The translations under genes were made by a program, and so were the position numbers. Below the pieces are notes generated by a model. It did no database searches and was not told the origin of the DNA. It saw nothing but the letters and a program-made list of their open reading frames with translations. Below, piece by piece: positions 35,068-46,403 of a DNA stretch of 64,000 bases. Each line of letters opens with the position of its first letter. Positions within the stretch are counted from its first letter, which is position 1. Where the stretch lies: contig NC_053040.3 in assembly GCF_002575655.3 (NCBI RefSeq), positions 357,180,267-357,244,266 on the forward strand, read 5' to 3'. This DNA is from Aegilops tauschii subsp. strangulata (taxonomy: Eukaryota > Streptophyta > Magnoliopsida > Poales > Poaceae).

Positions 35068-36574
35068 TGATAATCCCCAAGTGCAGGGAATCATCGTAGC
35101 AATTCCCAATGGTGGAAGTGATAAGTATGGAGTGTCGAACCCTCAAGGAGCTAAAGGTAAAATCAATATTCTCTCAAGTCCTATCTGCCGCTGATATGAC
35201 TCTACGTACACCGAACGTTTGCTTCCAACTAGAAACGAGAAATAAAACTACGTTGTGGGTATGAAGAGGATAACTTTGCATGATATCGGAGAGCTAAAAC
35301 ATAAAAGTAGGTGCTGTTATCATAAATTTAGAATATATTACTAAATATTATAAATAGCGAGTGTGGAATAATGATGGGTCGGTGTGCGGAATTATCCTAG
35401 GCAATTGTTAACAAGACCGGTAATCACTATTGCAATTTCATATGAGGGAGAGGCATAAGCTAACATACTTTCTCTTCTTGGATCATATGCACTTACGATT
35501 GGAACTCTAGCAAGCATCCGCAACTACTAAAGATCATTAAGGTAAAACCCAACCATAGCATTAAAGCATCAAGTCCCCTTTATCCCATACGCAACAACCC
35601 CCTTACTCAGGTTTATGCTTCTGTCACTCAAGCAACCCACTATAAGCGAATCATGAATGTATTGCAACACCCTACAGTGGGAATCCCTCTCGCTTGCGCG
35701 ACACAGAGGGCACAATAGGATAGCACCAAAATAAAACATACAACTCATACCAATCTAGATCATCAATCAACCCAAAGACAAAGGATATCTGCTCAAAACA
35801 TCATAGGATGGCAACACATCATTGGATAATAATATGTGGCATAAAGCACCATGTTCAAGTAGGGATTACAGCGGGGTGCGGGAGAGTGGACCGCGTTAAA
35901 GAGATGAGGATGGTGATGATGATGGTGATGGTGATGAAGATGATCACTGCGGTGATGATTCCCCTCCCGATGGCACTCCGGCGCCACCGAGAGAGAGGAG
36001 GAGAGGTTCTCCCCCTTGTGTTTCCTCCTACATGGCCTCCCCCCTAGATGGGGAGAGGTTCTCCCTCTGGTCCTTGGCCTTCATGGCGATGATGGCCCCT
36101 CCGGGATCCTCCTCCATGGCCTCCGGTGATGATGTCCCCCTCCGGCAGGGTGCCCGAGAGGGCCTAGATTGATTTCTCGTGGCTACAGAGGCTTGCGGCG
36201 GCGGAACTTCCGATCTAGGTTATTTTCTGGAGGTTTGGGTAATTATAGGAGAGGTTGGCATCGAGAACAAGTCAGGGGCCCCACGGGAAGTCCACGAGGC
36301 ACAGGGACGCGCCCTCCACTCTCGTGGGGCCCACGTGCCTCCCGTCCGATAACTCTTCGTTCCAGTATTTTTTATATTTTCTAGAAAAATTCTCCGTTGA
36401 TTTTCATCGCATTCCGAGAACTTTTATTTCTGCACGAAAACAACACCACGGTAGTTCTGCCGAAAACAGCGTCAGTCCGGGTTAGTTCTAATCAAATCAT
36501 ACCAAAATCATGTAAAACTATTGTAAACATGGCATAAATACTTCATAAATCATAGATACGTTAGAGACGTATCA
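35068..36574 (-). repeat. Element H: solo LTR related to G
   Basis: This 1507-bp solo LTR on the minus strand has perfect TSD AGATG at 35063-35067 and 36575-36579. It shares its ends and most of its distal half with G, but the 36240-36560 part differs clearly. It contains an imperfect GAT/GGT run near 35908-35945. It interrupts D's antisense gene. Confidence 0.9.
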
Positions 36575-37684
36575 AGATGGCGCTTCAGGAGCCCCAAGCG
36601 ACGCCGGCTCCTTAGCAGCCACGTCGCCAGGATTGGACAGCGGTCGCCCCTGTGCCCACTTCTGGGGTGAGTGTCGCCCTGGCAGAGGGCAGGGGAACCA
36701 CGAAGACAGGGCTCTCGCGAGGCCCTTCAAGGCCAACCAGGCGTAGTCCTCATTCATCGAAGGGGGGCATCTGCCTCGCGAACTCCAGCTTGTTCGAGCA
36801 GCAATACAAGATACAGCCCTCCTCTGGCATGTTGGCTGGCGACGGGTTGCCCGTCAGAAGCTCAAGCACAGTTCGTTGCACCTCAAGAGGAAGCCCGGGC
36901 TCGTGGAGCCTAATGCGGTCCTTGCTGCCGGAGAACGTCCACATTGGACGAGAGTAGCGCTGGAGCGGAGCGATACGACGCCGGATGAACTCCTTCGTCA
37001 CCATGGGCACCGTCACGTCGAGGTCCTTCAGCCTAGTCAGCCGACGCCAGACATAGGCAAGACGCGGGTGAGCGAGCGTCTCGTGCCCCCAGCCGGAGCT
37101 GGGAGCAGCGGGTGCCGTTGGAAGCGAGAGCAGGGGCTGAACACGCCAGCGTCCACAAACTCCCACCATCTCCGAAACCACTCACACGCAGCAAGAGATC
37201 GAAGTCAATCCCCGAACCGGCAGTCGCAGCCACGGCTTGGAAGCTCACGCATCCCGAGCGCTGCCGGGGGTTGGTCAGATGCAACGAGAAGAAGTGGCGA
37301 AGCAAGGCCACGGAAGGAGCGATGCCCACCATGGCCTCACAGACAAAGGTGAAGACAGCAAGAAGGATGACGGACGGGGGATCCAGGTGCAGCATATTGA
37401 TCTGGTAGTGGGAAAGTATGGCATTGAGGAAGGCGGAGAAAGGGGGAATCGGGCCAGCCCACAGGGCATGAAAATGAATGTGGACCTTGGTGGCTGTCTT
37501 GTCGACTGCAGCACCAGGCCACCGTCTTCCCCCACTCGTTGGAATCTGCGGCGAGTGCTGGGACCTTGTCCATCACCTCCTGGTTGAGCACCACCGACCG
37601 CTCAACGGCGGGCTCGAAGGCCGGTGACGCTTCGGCTGGAGCCTGGGGCTTCTTCTTCCCCTTCTTCGTCCCGATCGGTGCCAT
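36575..37684 (-). pseudogene. Antisense gene of element D, 5' part (Transposase_28-like)
   Basis: The likely start is the ATG at 37684-37682 (MAPIGTKKGKKKPQAPAEAS). A Transposase_28-like domain follows, split over frames: PPFSAFLNA-like sequence near 37430, then PPSVILLAVFTFVCEAMVG and SVALLRHFFSLHL (37260-37380). The next block, MWTFSGSKDRIRLHEPGLPL and KLEFARQMPPFDEDYAWLAL (36690-36960), is well preserved. Several frameshifts are present. In plants this domain occurs in TE-encoded proteins of unknown function. It is read opposite to D's gag and LTR, like its counterparts in F and I. Confidence 0.6.
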
Positions 37685-38206
37685 GGCGATGGAGAGGATA
37701 GGGTCTTGATCATATTGAAGGGGGAGACCCTGGTTTTCGGGAAGGTGGAGGAGTTGAGAAGTGCGCCGCCAGTGATGAGGGTGGAGTTGTGTAGACCATG
37801 GTGGCCGCCTAGCCAAGCGGATATCAAGGCAGCATGGGGAAGCGGAGACGCCCATGTCCTGTCAATCGCCACACATCAATCAAGGCCGCAGGCGGTTGGG
37901 GCCCACGGCGCTCCGCACTTGCCCTTTGGCTTTGCCTCGAAGCCAAGTACGAGCGCGCCTTGGGCCAGGGGGCTACGGTCGGCGTTCTGGGAACGGGGGG
38001 TCCCCAGACTTGCCTGCCTGCGGTCAACGGCGTGGCTCCATCGACGGCCTGGTACGGCCCATCTTCATTGACAACCACTCAAGACCCTCTCGAGGGGCCA
38101 GGTTTCGCGAGGCGGACGACACAAGACCTTCTCAAGGGCAGTCTCACTAGGCTAGCTCGCGAGGAGCGGAGCTATCAAGGTGGAGGGGTACCTCGCGAGG
38201 TTCACA
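37685..38206. other. Region between D antisense gene start and D 3' LTR
   Basis: About 520 bp of GC-rich sequence without supported coding. By position it should hold the antisense promoter, but I found no TATA box on the minus strand. A purine-rich run (GGTGGAGGGGTACC near 38179) may be the polypurine tract. Confidence 0.35.
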
Positions 38207-38885
38207 TGACATGAGCCATGACGATCAAGGCCAGGCGGGCGCCAGCGGGCGCGAAGTACCTGTTGCCTCTTTTGTGCTAAAGGGGCAAGCGCAGGTGAGG
38301 AGTCCCGAGGCATCAGGCAAAGGTTTCCACATCAGTGCAACAAGACCAAGACCAGCAGGACAGCAAGACGGAGGTCACCGCGGAGCCCACGACGGCATCA
38401 CCACCAGCACCTTTGGCAGGCGAATACCACTTTTGTCAGGATAGCTTGTACTCATTGTCCCCCTTGGAAGTTGGCCATTGTGGGATCCCTTCCCTCCTAA
38501 CATTTGGGAAGAGGACCAGGGCCTCTATAAATAGGACTAGCCACCACCGTAGGAAGGGGATCGACCGATCAGACTCTAGACAGATCATTCAGAGCATCCT
38601 CACCCTCACCAGCTTTCGGAGCCCAAGAACACCTCTCCTCAGGAGGTTGTTCTTCCCTTGTACTTGTTCATCCTCATCCTACAAGGCAATCCACCTCACC
38701 ACACTGGAGTAGGGTATTACACCACAACGGTGGCCCGAACCAGTATAAACTCTTGTGTCCCTTGTTCTTCGAGTTCGGCGAGCTAGGCCTTGAGATCATT
38801 GTGCGAGCGAGCTAGGGAGAGAGAGATCATCGTGCGCACCCCAGTGTTCGAACCTCAAGGGTTTGCAAGAACCCACGATCCGACA
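38207..38885 (+). repeat. Probable 3' LTR of element D
   Basis: The right end at 38885 (CCGACA) is set by the return of Sabrina-like sequence. The left end is a guess at the first TG after a purine-rich run. It contains TATAAATA at 38526-38533 and a terminal part typical of Gypsy LTRs. No second copy lies in the window to confirm it. Confidence 0.5.
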
Positions 38886-40959
38886 CCTATTACTCAGTTC
38901 TACTTGACCACTAGACTGTGGGTGGTATGGAGATGCAATTCTATGATTAACATCATACTTAGCAAGCATTTTACGAAAAGCACCATGAATAGAATGTGAA
39001 CCACCATCAGTCATTAAGTATCTAGGGACTCCAAACCTCGGAAAAATAACTTCTTTAAGCATCTTAATAGAGGTGTTATGATCAGCACTACTAGTTGGAA
39101 TAGCTTCTACCCACTTAGTAACGTAATCAACAACAACTAAAATATGTGTATACCAATTATAGGAAGGAAACGGCCCCATATAATCAAAGCCCCAAACATC
39201 AAATGGTTCAATAACAAGTGAATAGTTCATAGGCATTTCTGGACGTCTACTAATATTACCAATTCTTTGACATTCATCACAAGACAAGACAAACTTACGG
39301 GCATCTTTAAACAGAGTAGGCCAATAAAAACCAGATTGCAATACCTTATGTGTAGTTCTATCTCCAGTGTGGTGTCCTCCATAAGCCTCGGAGTAACACT
39401 TGCGTAGGATCTATTCCTATTCATGCTCAGGTACACAACGTCTAATAACACCATCTACTCCTTCTTTATAAAGGTGTGGGTCATCCCAGAAGTAATGTCT
39501 TAAATCATAGAAAAACCTTTTCTTTTGCTGGTATGTGAAACTAGGTGGTATAAATTTATAAACAATATAATTAGCATAATCAGCATACCATGGAGCAGTA
39601 CGAGAAGCATTTATGACAGCTAATTGTTCATCAGGAAAGCTATCATCAATAGGTAGTGGGTCATAAAGAACGTTCTCTAACCTATAAGTTGTCTGCAACG
39701 GGGTTCTCAGCTCCCTTTCTATCAATAATATGCAAATCAAATTCTTGTAGCAAGAGAACCCATCTAATAAGTCTAGGTTTAGCATCTTTCTTTTCCATAA
39801 GATATTTAAAAGCAGCATGATCAATGTGAACAGTTACTTTAGAATGAACAATAGAAGGTCTGAACTTATCACAAGCAAATACAACTGCTAAAAATTCTTT
39901 TTCAGTAGTAGCATAATTTCTCTGGGCACTGTCTAAAGTTTTACTAGCATATTGGATAACATTTGATTTCTTATCAACTCTTTGTCCTAGAACAGCACCT
40001 ACAGCATAATCACTAGCATCACACATAATTTCAAAGGGTAAATTCCAATCAGGTGGCTGAACAATAGGTGCAGAAATCAAGGCTTTCTTAAGTATTTCAA
40101 ATGCTTCTACACAATCATCATCAAAGACAAAAGGAACATCTTTTTGTAAGAGATTAGTTAGAGGCCTAGAAATTTTTGAGAAGTCTTTAATGAACCTCCT
40201 ATAAAAACCGGCCTGGCCAAGGAAACTTCTTATACCTTTAATGTCCTTAGGACACGACATCTTTTCAATAGCATCAAATTTAGCTTTATCAACTTCAATA
40301 CCTCTTTCAGAAATTTTATGCCCCAAGACAATACCTTCATTAACCATAAAGTGGCACTTCTCCCAATTCAAGACAAGATTAGTTTCTTCACATCTCTACA
40401 AAACTCGATCAAGGTTACTTAAGCAATCATCAAAAGAAGTTCCATACACAGAGAAATCATCCATGAAAACCTCAACAATATTTTCACAAAAGTGAGAGAA
40501 TATAGTAGTCATACATCTTTGAAAGGTAGCAGGTGCATTACATAAACCAAAAGGCATACGTCTCTAAGAAAAGGTACCGAAAGGGCAAGTAAAAGTGGTC
40601 TTTTCCTGATCCTCTTTTGACACAGGTATTTGAGAGAAATCAGAATAACCGTCTAGAAAGCAAAAATGTGTATGTTTGGATGATCTTTCTAGCATTTGAT
40701 CAATAAAAGGTAAAGGGTAATGATCCTTTCTAGTAGCTTTATTTAATTTGCCAAAGTCAATTACCATTCCATAACCTGTAACAATTCTTTGCGGGATCAC
40801 TTCATCTTTATCATTAGGAACAATAGTAATACCTCCCTTCTTAGGGACACAATGGACAGGACTTACCCACTGACTATCAGCAACGAGTTAAATTATACCT
40901 GCCTCCAGAAGCTTTAGTATTTCATTTCTTACCACTTCTTTCATCTTAGGATTTAACCG
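38886..40959 (-). pseudogene. RT, RNase H and integrase part of element C
   Basis: The integrase core is intact as far as it goes: GFDYMGPF, LMTDGGSH (second Asp kept, unlike E) and SGQVELSN near 38915. The zinc region lies near 39250-39400 with a stop at about 39417. A 229-codon frame (39682-40371) covers the RT thumb and RNase H ([11 protein letters not shown]). RT proper is in short frames with FMDDF kept near 40460 and stops near 40398, 40566 and 40888. A frameshift near 39685 breaks the linker. Not functional. Confidence 0.8.
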
Positions 40960-42993
40960 TCATTGGTGATCAACAACCGGTTTAGCATCTTTTTCCAATT
41001 TTATTTTGTGCTGGCATAGAGTGGGACTAATGCCCTTAAGATCATCAAGAGTATATCCAATAGAAGCACGGTGCTTCTTCAGAGTTTTCAATAATTTCTC
41101 TTCTTCCTGCTCTGAAAGGTTAGCACTAATAATAACAGGATATATCTTCTTTTCATCAAGATAAACATATTTAAGAGTATCAGGTAATGGTTTAAGCTCA
41201 AACACAGGATCACCCTTGGGTGGAGGAGGATCCCCTAGAATTTCAACAGGCAAGTTGTGTTTCAAAATAGGTCCCTCTTTAAAGAATACTTCATCTATTT
41301 CCCTTCTTTTATTCATAAACATATCATTTTCATGGTCTAGCAAATATTGTTCTAAAGGATCATTAGGAGGCACGACAATAGAAGCAAGACCAATAATTTC
41401 ATCTTTACAAGGCAATTCTTTATCATGGGGTTGTCTATGAAATTTAGCAAAATTAAAGTCACGAGACATATCCCTTAAACCAACAGTAACAATATCCTTT
41501 TTGCAGTCTATCTTAGCATTAACAGTATTCAAGAAGGGTCTACCAAATATAATGGGACAAAAGTCATCTTGTGGGGAACCAAGAACAAGAAAATCAAAAT
41601 CAGTAGGATATTTAACTTTCCCACACAAGGCTTCAACATCTCTAACAATCCCAATTGGTGAAATAGTATCTCTATTGGCGAGCTTAATTGTAACATCAAT
41701 ATCTTCTATCTCAGCAGGTGCAATATCATGCATAATTTCTTTGTATAAGGAATGAGGTATTGCACTCGCACTAGCACCCATATCACATAATCCATGATAG
41801 CAATGATCTCCTATTTTAACAGAAACAACAGGCATGCCTACAACAGGTCTATGTTTATTTTTAGTATCGGGTCTAGCGATTCTAGCAGCTTCATCACAGA
41901 AGTAAATAACATGCCCATCAATATTATCGACCAAGAGATCTTTAACCATAGCAATTCTAGGTTCAACTTTAATTTGCTCGGAGAGTGTAGCTGTTCTAGC
42001 ATTACTCTTGTGAACCACAGTTCAAGCTTTAGCATGATCCTTTATTCTAACAGGGAAAGGTGGTTTCTCAATATAAGCGGTAGGAACAATAGGATCAACA
42101 TTATAAGTAATAGTCTTTTCTTCAACTTTAATAGATTCAACTACTTTTACTTCAATGGGAGGATGATATTTAAACCACTTCTCCTTAGGGAGATCAACAT
42201 GAGTAACAAATGATTCACAGAAAGAAGCTACTATCTCAGAGTCAAGTCCATATTTAGTGTTAAATTCACGAAAAGCATCGGTATCCATAAAAGATTTAAC
42301 ACAATCAAACTTAGGTGTTATACCTGACTCCTTACCTTTGTCGAGTTCCCAATCTTCAGATTTGTGTTTAATTCTTTCCAATAAATCCCATTTGAATTCA
42401 ATGGTCTTCATCATAAAAGAACCAGTACAAGAAGTATCGAGCATGGAGCGATTATTGAGAGAAAGCCGAGCATAAAATTTTTGAATAATAATTTCTCTTG
42501 AGAGGTCATGATTGGGGCATGAATATAACATTGACTTAAGCCTCCCCCAATCTTGAGCGATACTTTCTTCTTCGCGATGCCAAAAATTATATATATAATT
42601 ACGATCACGATGAACCAGATGCATAGGATAAAACTTCTGATGAAATTCCAATTTCAATTGGTTGTAGTTCCATGGTCCAATATCATCACATAGCCTAAAC
42701 CATGTCAATGCCTTTCCCTTCAAAGATAAAGGGAAGACCTTTTTCTTGATAACATCCTCGGGCATACCTGCAAGCTTAAATAATCCACAAACTTCATCCA
42801 CATAGATTAGGTGCAAATCAGGATGCAATGTTCCATCTCCTGTAAAAGGATTAGCTAGCAGATTCTCTATCATACCCGAAGGAATTTCAAAGTAAACATT
42901 TTCAGTAGGTTCAGCAGGTTGAGGAGCAACTCTTTGCTCTACTGGTCGGGGTGAGGATACCCCGAACAAGCCCCTCAAAGGGTTAATTTCCAT
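40960..42993 (-). pseudogene. Gag and protease of element C, one internal stop
   Basis: Gag starts at 42993 (MEINPLRGLFGVSSPRPVEQ) and is open for 323 codons to a TGA at about 42022, where E and A have Ser. The same frame then continues for 352 codons to 40960. It contains YVDEVCGLFKLAGMPED, LTWFRLCDDIGPW, SCTGSFMMKTIEFKW and the protease [14 protein letters not shown] near 41770. This is the best preserved gag of the three Sabrina-like copies. The next frame break is CGA to TGA at about 40957. Confidence 0.8.
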
Positions 42994-43070
42994 AGTAACA
43001 AGTGACAGTAAATTTCAGCACGCTATATAAATTTTTCCTTACCAAATTTCACTTACCAAACGCGCTTCAC

Positions 43071-43088
43071 TCCCCGGGAACGGCGCCA
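43071..43088 (-). other. Primer binding site of element C
   Basis: Minus-strand TGGCGCCGTTCCCGGGGA is the tRNA-Asp type site with one change from E. Confidence 0.75.
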
Positions 43089-43099
43089 GAAAAGAGTCT

Positions 43100-43919
43100 T
43101 GATGACCCACAAGTATAGGGTATCTATTGTATTCATTTCGATAAGTAAGAGTGTCGAACCCAACAAGGAGCAGAAGGAAATGACAAGCAGTTTTCAGTAA
43201 GGTATTCTCTGCAAGCACTGAAATTATCGGTAACAGATAGTTTTATGATAAGGTAATTTGTAACGGGTAACAAGTAAGAAAAGTAAAGAAGGTGCAGCAA
43301 CGTGGCCCAATCCTCTTTGTAGCAAAGGACAAGCCTGGACAAACTCTTATATAAAGGAAAGCGCTCCCGAGGACACATGGGTATTATCGCAAGCTAGTTT
43401 TCATCATGCTCATATGATTCGCGTTCGTTACTTTGATATGTGGGTGTACCGGTGCTTGGGTACTGCCCTTCCTTGGACAAGCATCCCACTTATGATTAAC
43501 CCCCCTCACAAGCATCCTCAACTACGAAAGAAGAATTAAGGTAAACCAAACCATAGCATGAAACATATGGATCCAAATCAGCCCCTTAGGAAGCAACGCA
43601 TAAACTAGGGTTTAAGCTTCTGTCACTCTAGCAACCGATCATCTACTTATTACTTGCCAATGCCTTCCCCTAGGCCCAAACAATGGTGAAGTGCCATGTA
43701 GTCGACGTTCACATAACATCACTAGAGGAAAGACAACATACATCTCATCAAAATATCGAACGAATACCAAATTCACATGACTACTTGTAACAAGACTTCT
43801 CCCATGTCCTCAGGAACAAACGTAACTACTCACAAATCATATTCATGTTCATAATCAGAGGGGTATTAATGTGCATAAATGATCTGAACATATAATCTTC
43901 CACCGAATAAACCAACTAG
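43100..43919 (-). repeat. 5' LTR of element C, truncated by J
   Basis: 820 of about 1520 bp remain, matching A and E until AACTAG. Transposon J's CACTGG terminus then begins. The remaining LTR does not reappear within the window. Confidence 0.8.
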
Positions 43920-44400
43920 CACTGGTACGCGTCGGTCCTAAACAAACGGTTTTTAAGCCCTTTCCACGACGGCATTCGGAACCGTCTCCAAGTGAGTGTG
44001 GGCGATAGGGGGGTCCTTCCCACACGACCCAGAAACCGTTGGGGATATGCCCTCCTGGCACACATGCTCGGCAAAATGAGGCCGTGTGCGACCGGCGAGC
44101 ACTCAAATACAGAAATACGTACAGTAGTGCTAAAAAATACAATTATACATGCGAAATCATTTTTGGTCGTAAGTACATCCCACGCAGTCAGTCACCACTA
44201 AACGTTTCCGTTTGTATATACGTCCCACACAATCACTACAAGGAAAACGTTTGCGCAAGGTGGCGTAACGCAAACAGTTTTGAAGAGAATGTCGTGTGTG
44301 ATTGTTCATTGATCCAACACGGTTTATTCCTAGAAACTGTGTTCGTTGCCTGAGGTCATCGCCCACGGCGGTTTCTCATTAACCGTTTGCAATAGGAAAA
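43920..44400 (+). repeat. Left terminus and subterminal repeats of J
   Basis: Terminal CACTGGTACGCGTCGG is followed by GC-rich subterminal sequence with short repeats (AACGGTTTTTAAG, AAACGTTTCCG, ACACGGTTTATTCC, GCGGTTTCTCATTAACC). Such repeats bind the transposase in CACTA elements (established knowledge). Confidence 0.55.
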
Positions 44401-44403
44401 CCC

Positions 44404-44439
44404 AATTAGCAAGCTAATTGACCAATTAGCAGGCTAATT
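44404..44439. repeat. Two adjacent short hairpins
   Basis: AATTAGC-AA-GCTAATT (44404-44419) and AATTAGC-AG-GCTAATT (44424-44439) form two perfect 7-bp hairpins 4 bp apart. Role is unknown. Confidence 0.6.
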
Positions 44440-44648
44440 GCCCTATTATTAATAATCCATTTACTAATCTAATTGACATTCATATTAAGCACATAATATA
44501 TTCCATTTCCATATTAAGGAAGCAGGATTTCATAATTGAAATACATCAGAGTACAACATGATATAGCTTTAGCACTCAGCTACCCCATTACACAACTGCA
44601 CCAGCAGCAAGTTTCACATGCAACATCTAGAACCTTTTAAAATTAACA

Positions 44649-44887
44649 TCATAGACGGTACATAGACAGATGCATCTCATCTCGAAAACTGCTGAAGCGG
44701 AAGGCGAATATTGAGCATTCATTCATGTTGAAGGTCTTTGCAACTTTAGGCCAGTGCCTGTGGATAATTGACCGTCCATCCTTCGATCTCTTCAGGAACA
44801 CTTCAATATGGAACCGTGGGTGTTGTATAAAAACTTTCCTCGCCTCCTGACCACAGAGGTGGTTTGAGAGGTAATCATCAGTGAAGC
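44649..44887 (-). CDS. B3-domain-like last exon inside J
   Basis: The exon starts at 44887, after a strong acceptor (TTGTTTTCAG at 44888-44897), and ends in TGA at 44649. The product has 78 residues: GFTDDYLSNHLCG, then FHIEVFLKRSKDGRSIIHRH and WPKVAKTFNMNECSIFAFRF. The order of basic strand, Trp-Pro, and a Cys/Ser-x-Phe-x-Phe strand resembles the second half of plant B3 DNA-binding domains. It could be a captured host gene fragment or the transposon's own DNA-binding protein. Upstream exons are not certain, though 46017-46403 on the same strand is coding-like. The similarity is by eye only. Confidence 0.4.
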
Positions 44888-44897
44888 CTGAAAACAA

Positions 44898-45059
44898 GGA
44901 TGTGCATAAATATCTTCTCTATATTGGAAATGGGGCAAAGGAATACAAAAAGGCAAGGTATAATAGTTAGTACCATCTTGTAAACCTTTGCAGATTCATC
45001 AGATTAATTCATCAGATTATTTCAAGCCACATGGAAAACCCATTTATCCAAACCAAGCA
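44898..45059. other. Intron-like spacer in J
   Basis: AT-rich sequence upstream of the B3-like exon, with no coding seen. It leads into the 240-bp array. Confidence 0.35.
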
Positions 45060-45830
45060 TGACTAAGAATTAGGAAATACAGCACTTGTATATGTTTCTC
45101 GTGTATTAAGTGCAACCAAATTCGATTTATTCCTCACATGCTATACAATAACAGAATGCAGCCACAGTAATTGAACATCGCATTGTAGAATTGAACCAAG
45201 CAGTTAACTAAACACCACAACAAATGAAACAAACGTTAACTGAGCACCACATTGCAATATAACATACTCCTAATAGAAGATCAGACAGTTAACCAAACCA
45301 AGCATGCTTAACAACTTGGAAATAGAGCAATTGTATTTGTTTGTCATGTATTTAGTACATCCAAATTTGATTTATTCCTCACATGGTATACAATAAGAGA
45401 ATGCAGCCACAGCAATTGAACATCGCATTGCAGAATTGAACCAAGCAGTTAACTAAACACCACAACAAATGAACCAAACGTTAATTGAGCACCACATTGC
45501 ACAATATAACATACTCATAATAGAAGATCAGACAGTTAACCAAACCAAGCATGCTTAACAACTTGGAAATATGGCAATTGTATTTGTTTCTCATGTATTT
45601 AGTACAGCTAAATTCGATTTATTCCTCACATGGTATACAATAACACAATGCACCCACAACAATTGAACCAAGCAGTTAACTAAACACCACAACAAGTGAA
45701 CCAAGCCACAACAAATGAACCAAGCAGTTAACTAAACACCAATTGAACAATATAACATACTCCTAATAGAAGATCAGACAGTTAACCAAACCAAGCATGA
45801 TTAACAACTTGGAAATATTGCACCCTGAAG
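45060..45830 (+). repeat. Approximately 240-bp tandem repeat, about three units
   Basis: The marker TTGAACCAAGCAGTTAACTA recurs at about 45191, 45436 and 45663, with periods of 245 and 227 bp. Each unit carries ACCACATTGCA, CTCCTAATAGAAGATCAGAC and GATTTATTCCTCACATG(C/G)TA. The last unit is shortened and partly scrambled. It lies in what may be an intron of J's minus-strand gene. Confidence 0.75.
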
Positions 45831-46016
45831 AATTGAATCACATTTGCAGAATTTAACCAAGCAGTTAATTGAACACCACATTGCATGACATATAGAACAT
45901 ATACACTATAGCAGAAGATTGCATGGTAAAAGTAGATAGCACAATTCACTAGAATTTGTTAAGGAAAGGAAGTAGCTAGCAAACTGAACATGGGTCCTTA
46001 TAGCTAATAAGACAAG

Positions 46017-46403
46017 CTACTCCTCATTGTCGGAGATATCGATGATGATTGGCTCCTTGGACATGGAAGAGGGCGAGGCCTCCGCATCGTGGGTGCCCTC
46101 GTTGTAGTGGTGAGTTGCCTGAGCAACTCCGGGCACCAACCTGCTGGCTCTCGAGATGAGGTAATCACATGCATGCTGAGAAAACACCTCATAGTCTTCG
46201 TCGAAGGCACCGACGGTGGCCTCGAGAAAATGCCACGAACTGTCGTTTAAAGCAGCGACGCGCCCGAAGCATCAACGGTGGCGTCGACGGCGAGGTGCTC
46301 CTCCAAGATCTGGGGGTTGGCACGAATGGCAGCCATCGCGACCTCATCCGCGCGTGCGGCCGCGATTTGCTTCTCCGCTGCCAAATGCTCCTTAAGGTGG
46401 TGG
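46017..46403 (-). pseudogene. Minus-strand coding exon in J of unknown function
   Basis: On the minus strand from L's edge it reads HLAAEKQIAAARADEVAMAA and NPQILEEHLAVDATVDASG. A one-base shift near 46250 follows, then NDSSWHFLEATVGAFDEDYE, HACDYLISRASRLVPGVAQA and an acidic end (IIIDISDNEE) with TAG at 46017. The helical and acidic character suggests a structural or regulatory protein, but I do not recognise the family. The exon is cut by solo LTR L, and its 5' continuation lies at 50960 and beyond. Confidence 0.45.

Larger units (their letters stand above)
6429..38885 (+). mobile_element. Element D: pol-less Tat-type Gypsy element, interrupted by E and H
   Basis: D occupies 6429-8580, 33383-35067 and 36580-38885. 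Its left end lies beyond B and the window. It holds a gag-like remnant (plus), an antisense gene (minus) split by two insertions, and a 3' LTR ending near 38885 in CCGACA. The TSDs of E (ATGAG) and H (AGATG) prove that the three pieces were once contiguous. Sabrina-like integrase sequence (element C) resumes directly after the LTR, so D inserted into C; CCTAT at 38886-38890 is a candidate TSD. No RT or integrase coding is visible between gag and the antisense gene, so D looks non-autonomous. I do not recognise its family with confidence. Confidence 0.6.
38886..43919 (-). mobile_element. Element C: Sabrina-like retrotransposon, 5' part
   Basis: This is the oldest layer of the left nest. On the minus strand it runs from a 5' LTR cut by J (43100-43919) through the PBS (43071-43088), gag, protease and RT to integrase, where D interrupts it at 38886. 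The rest lies left of D, outside the window. Confidence 0.8.
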
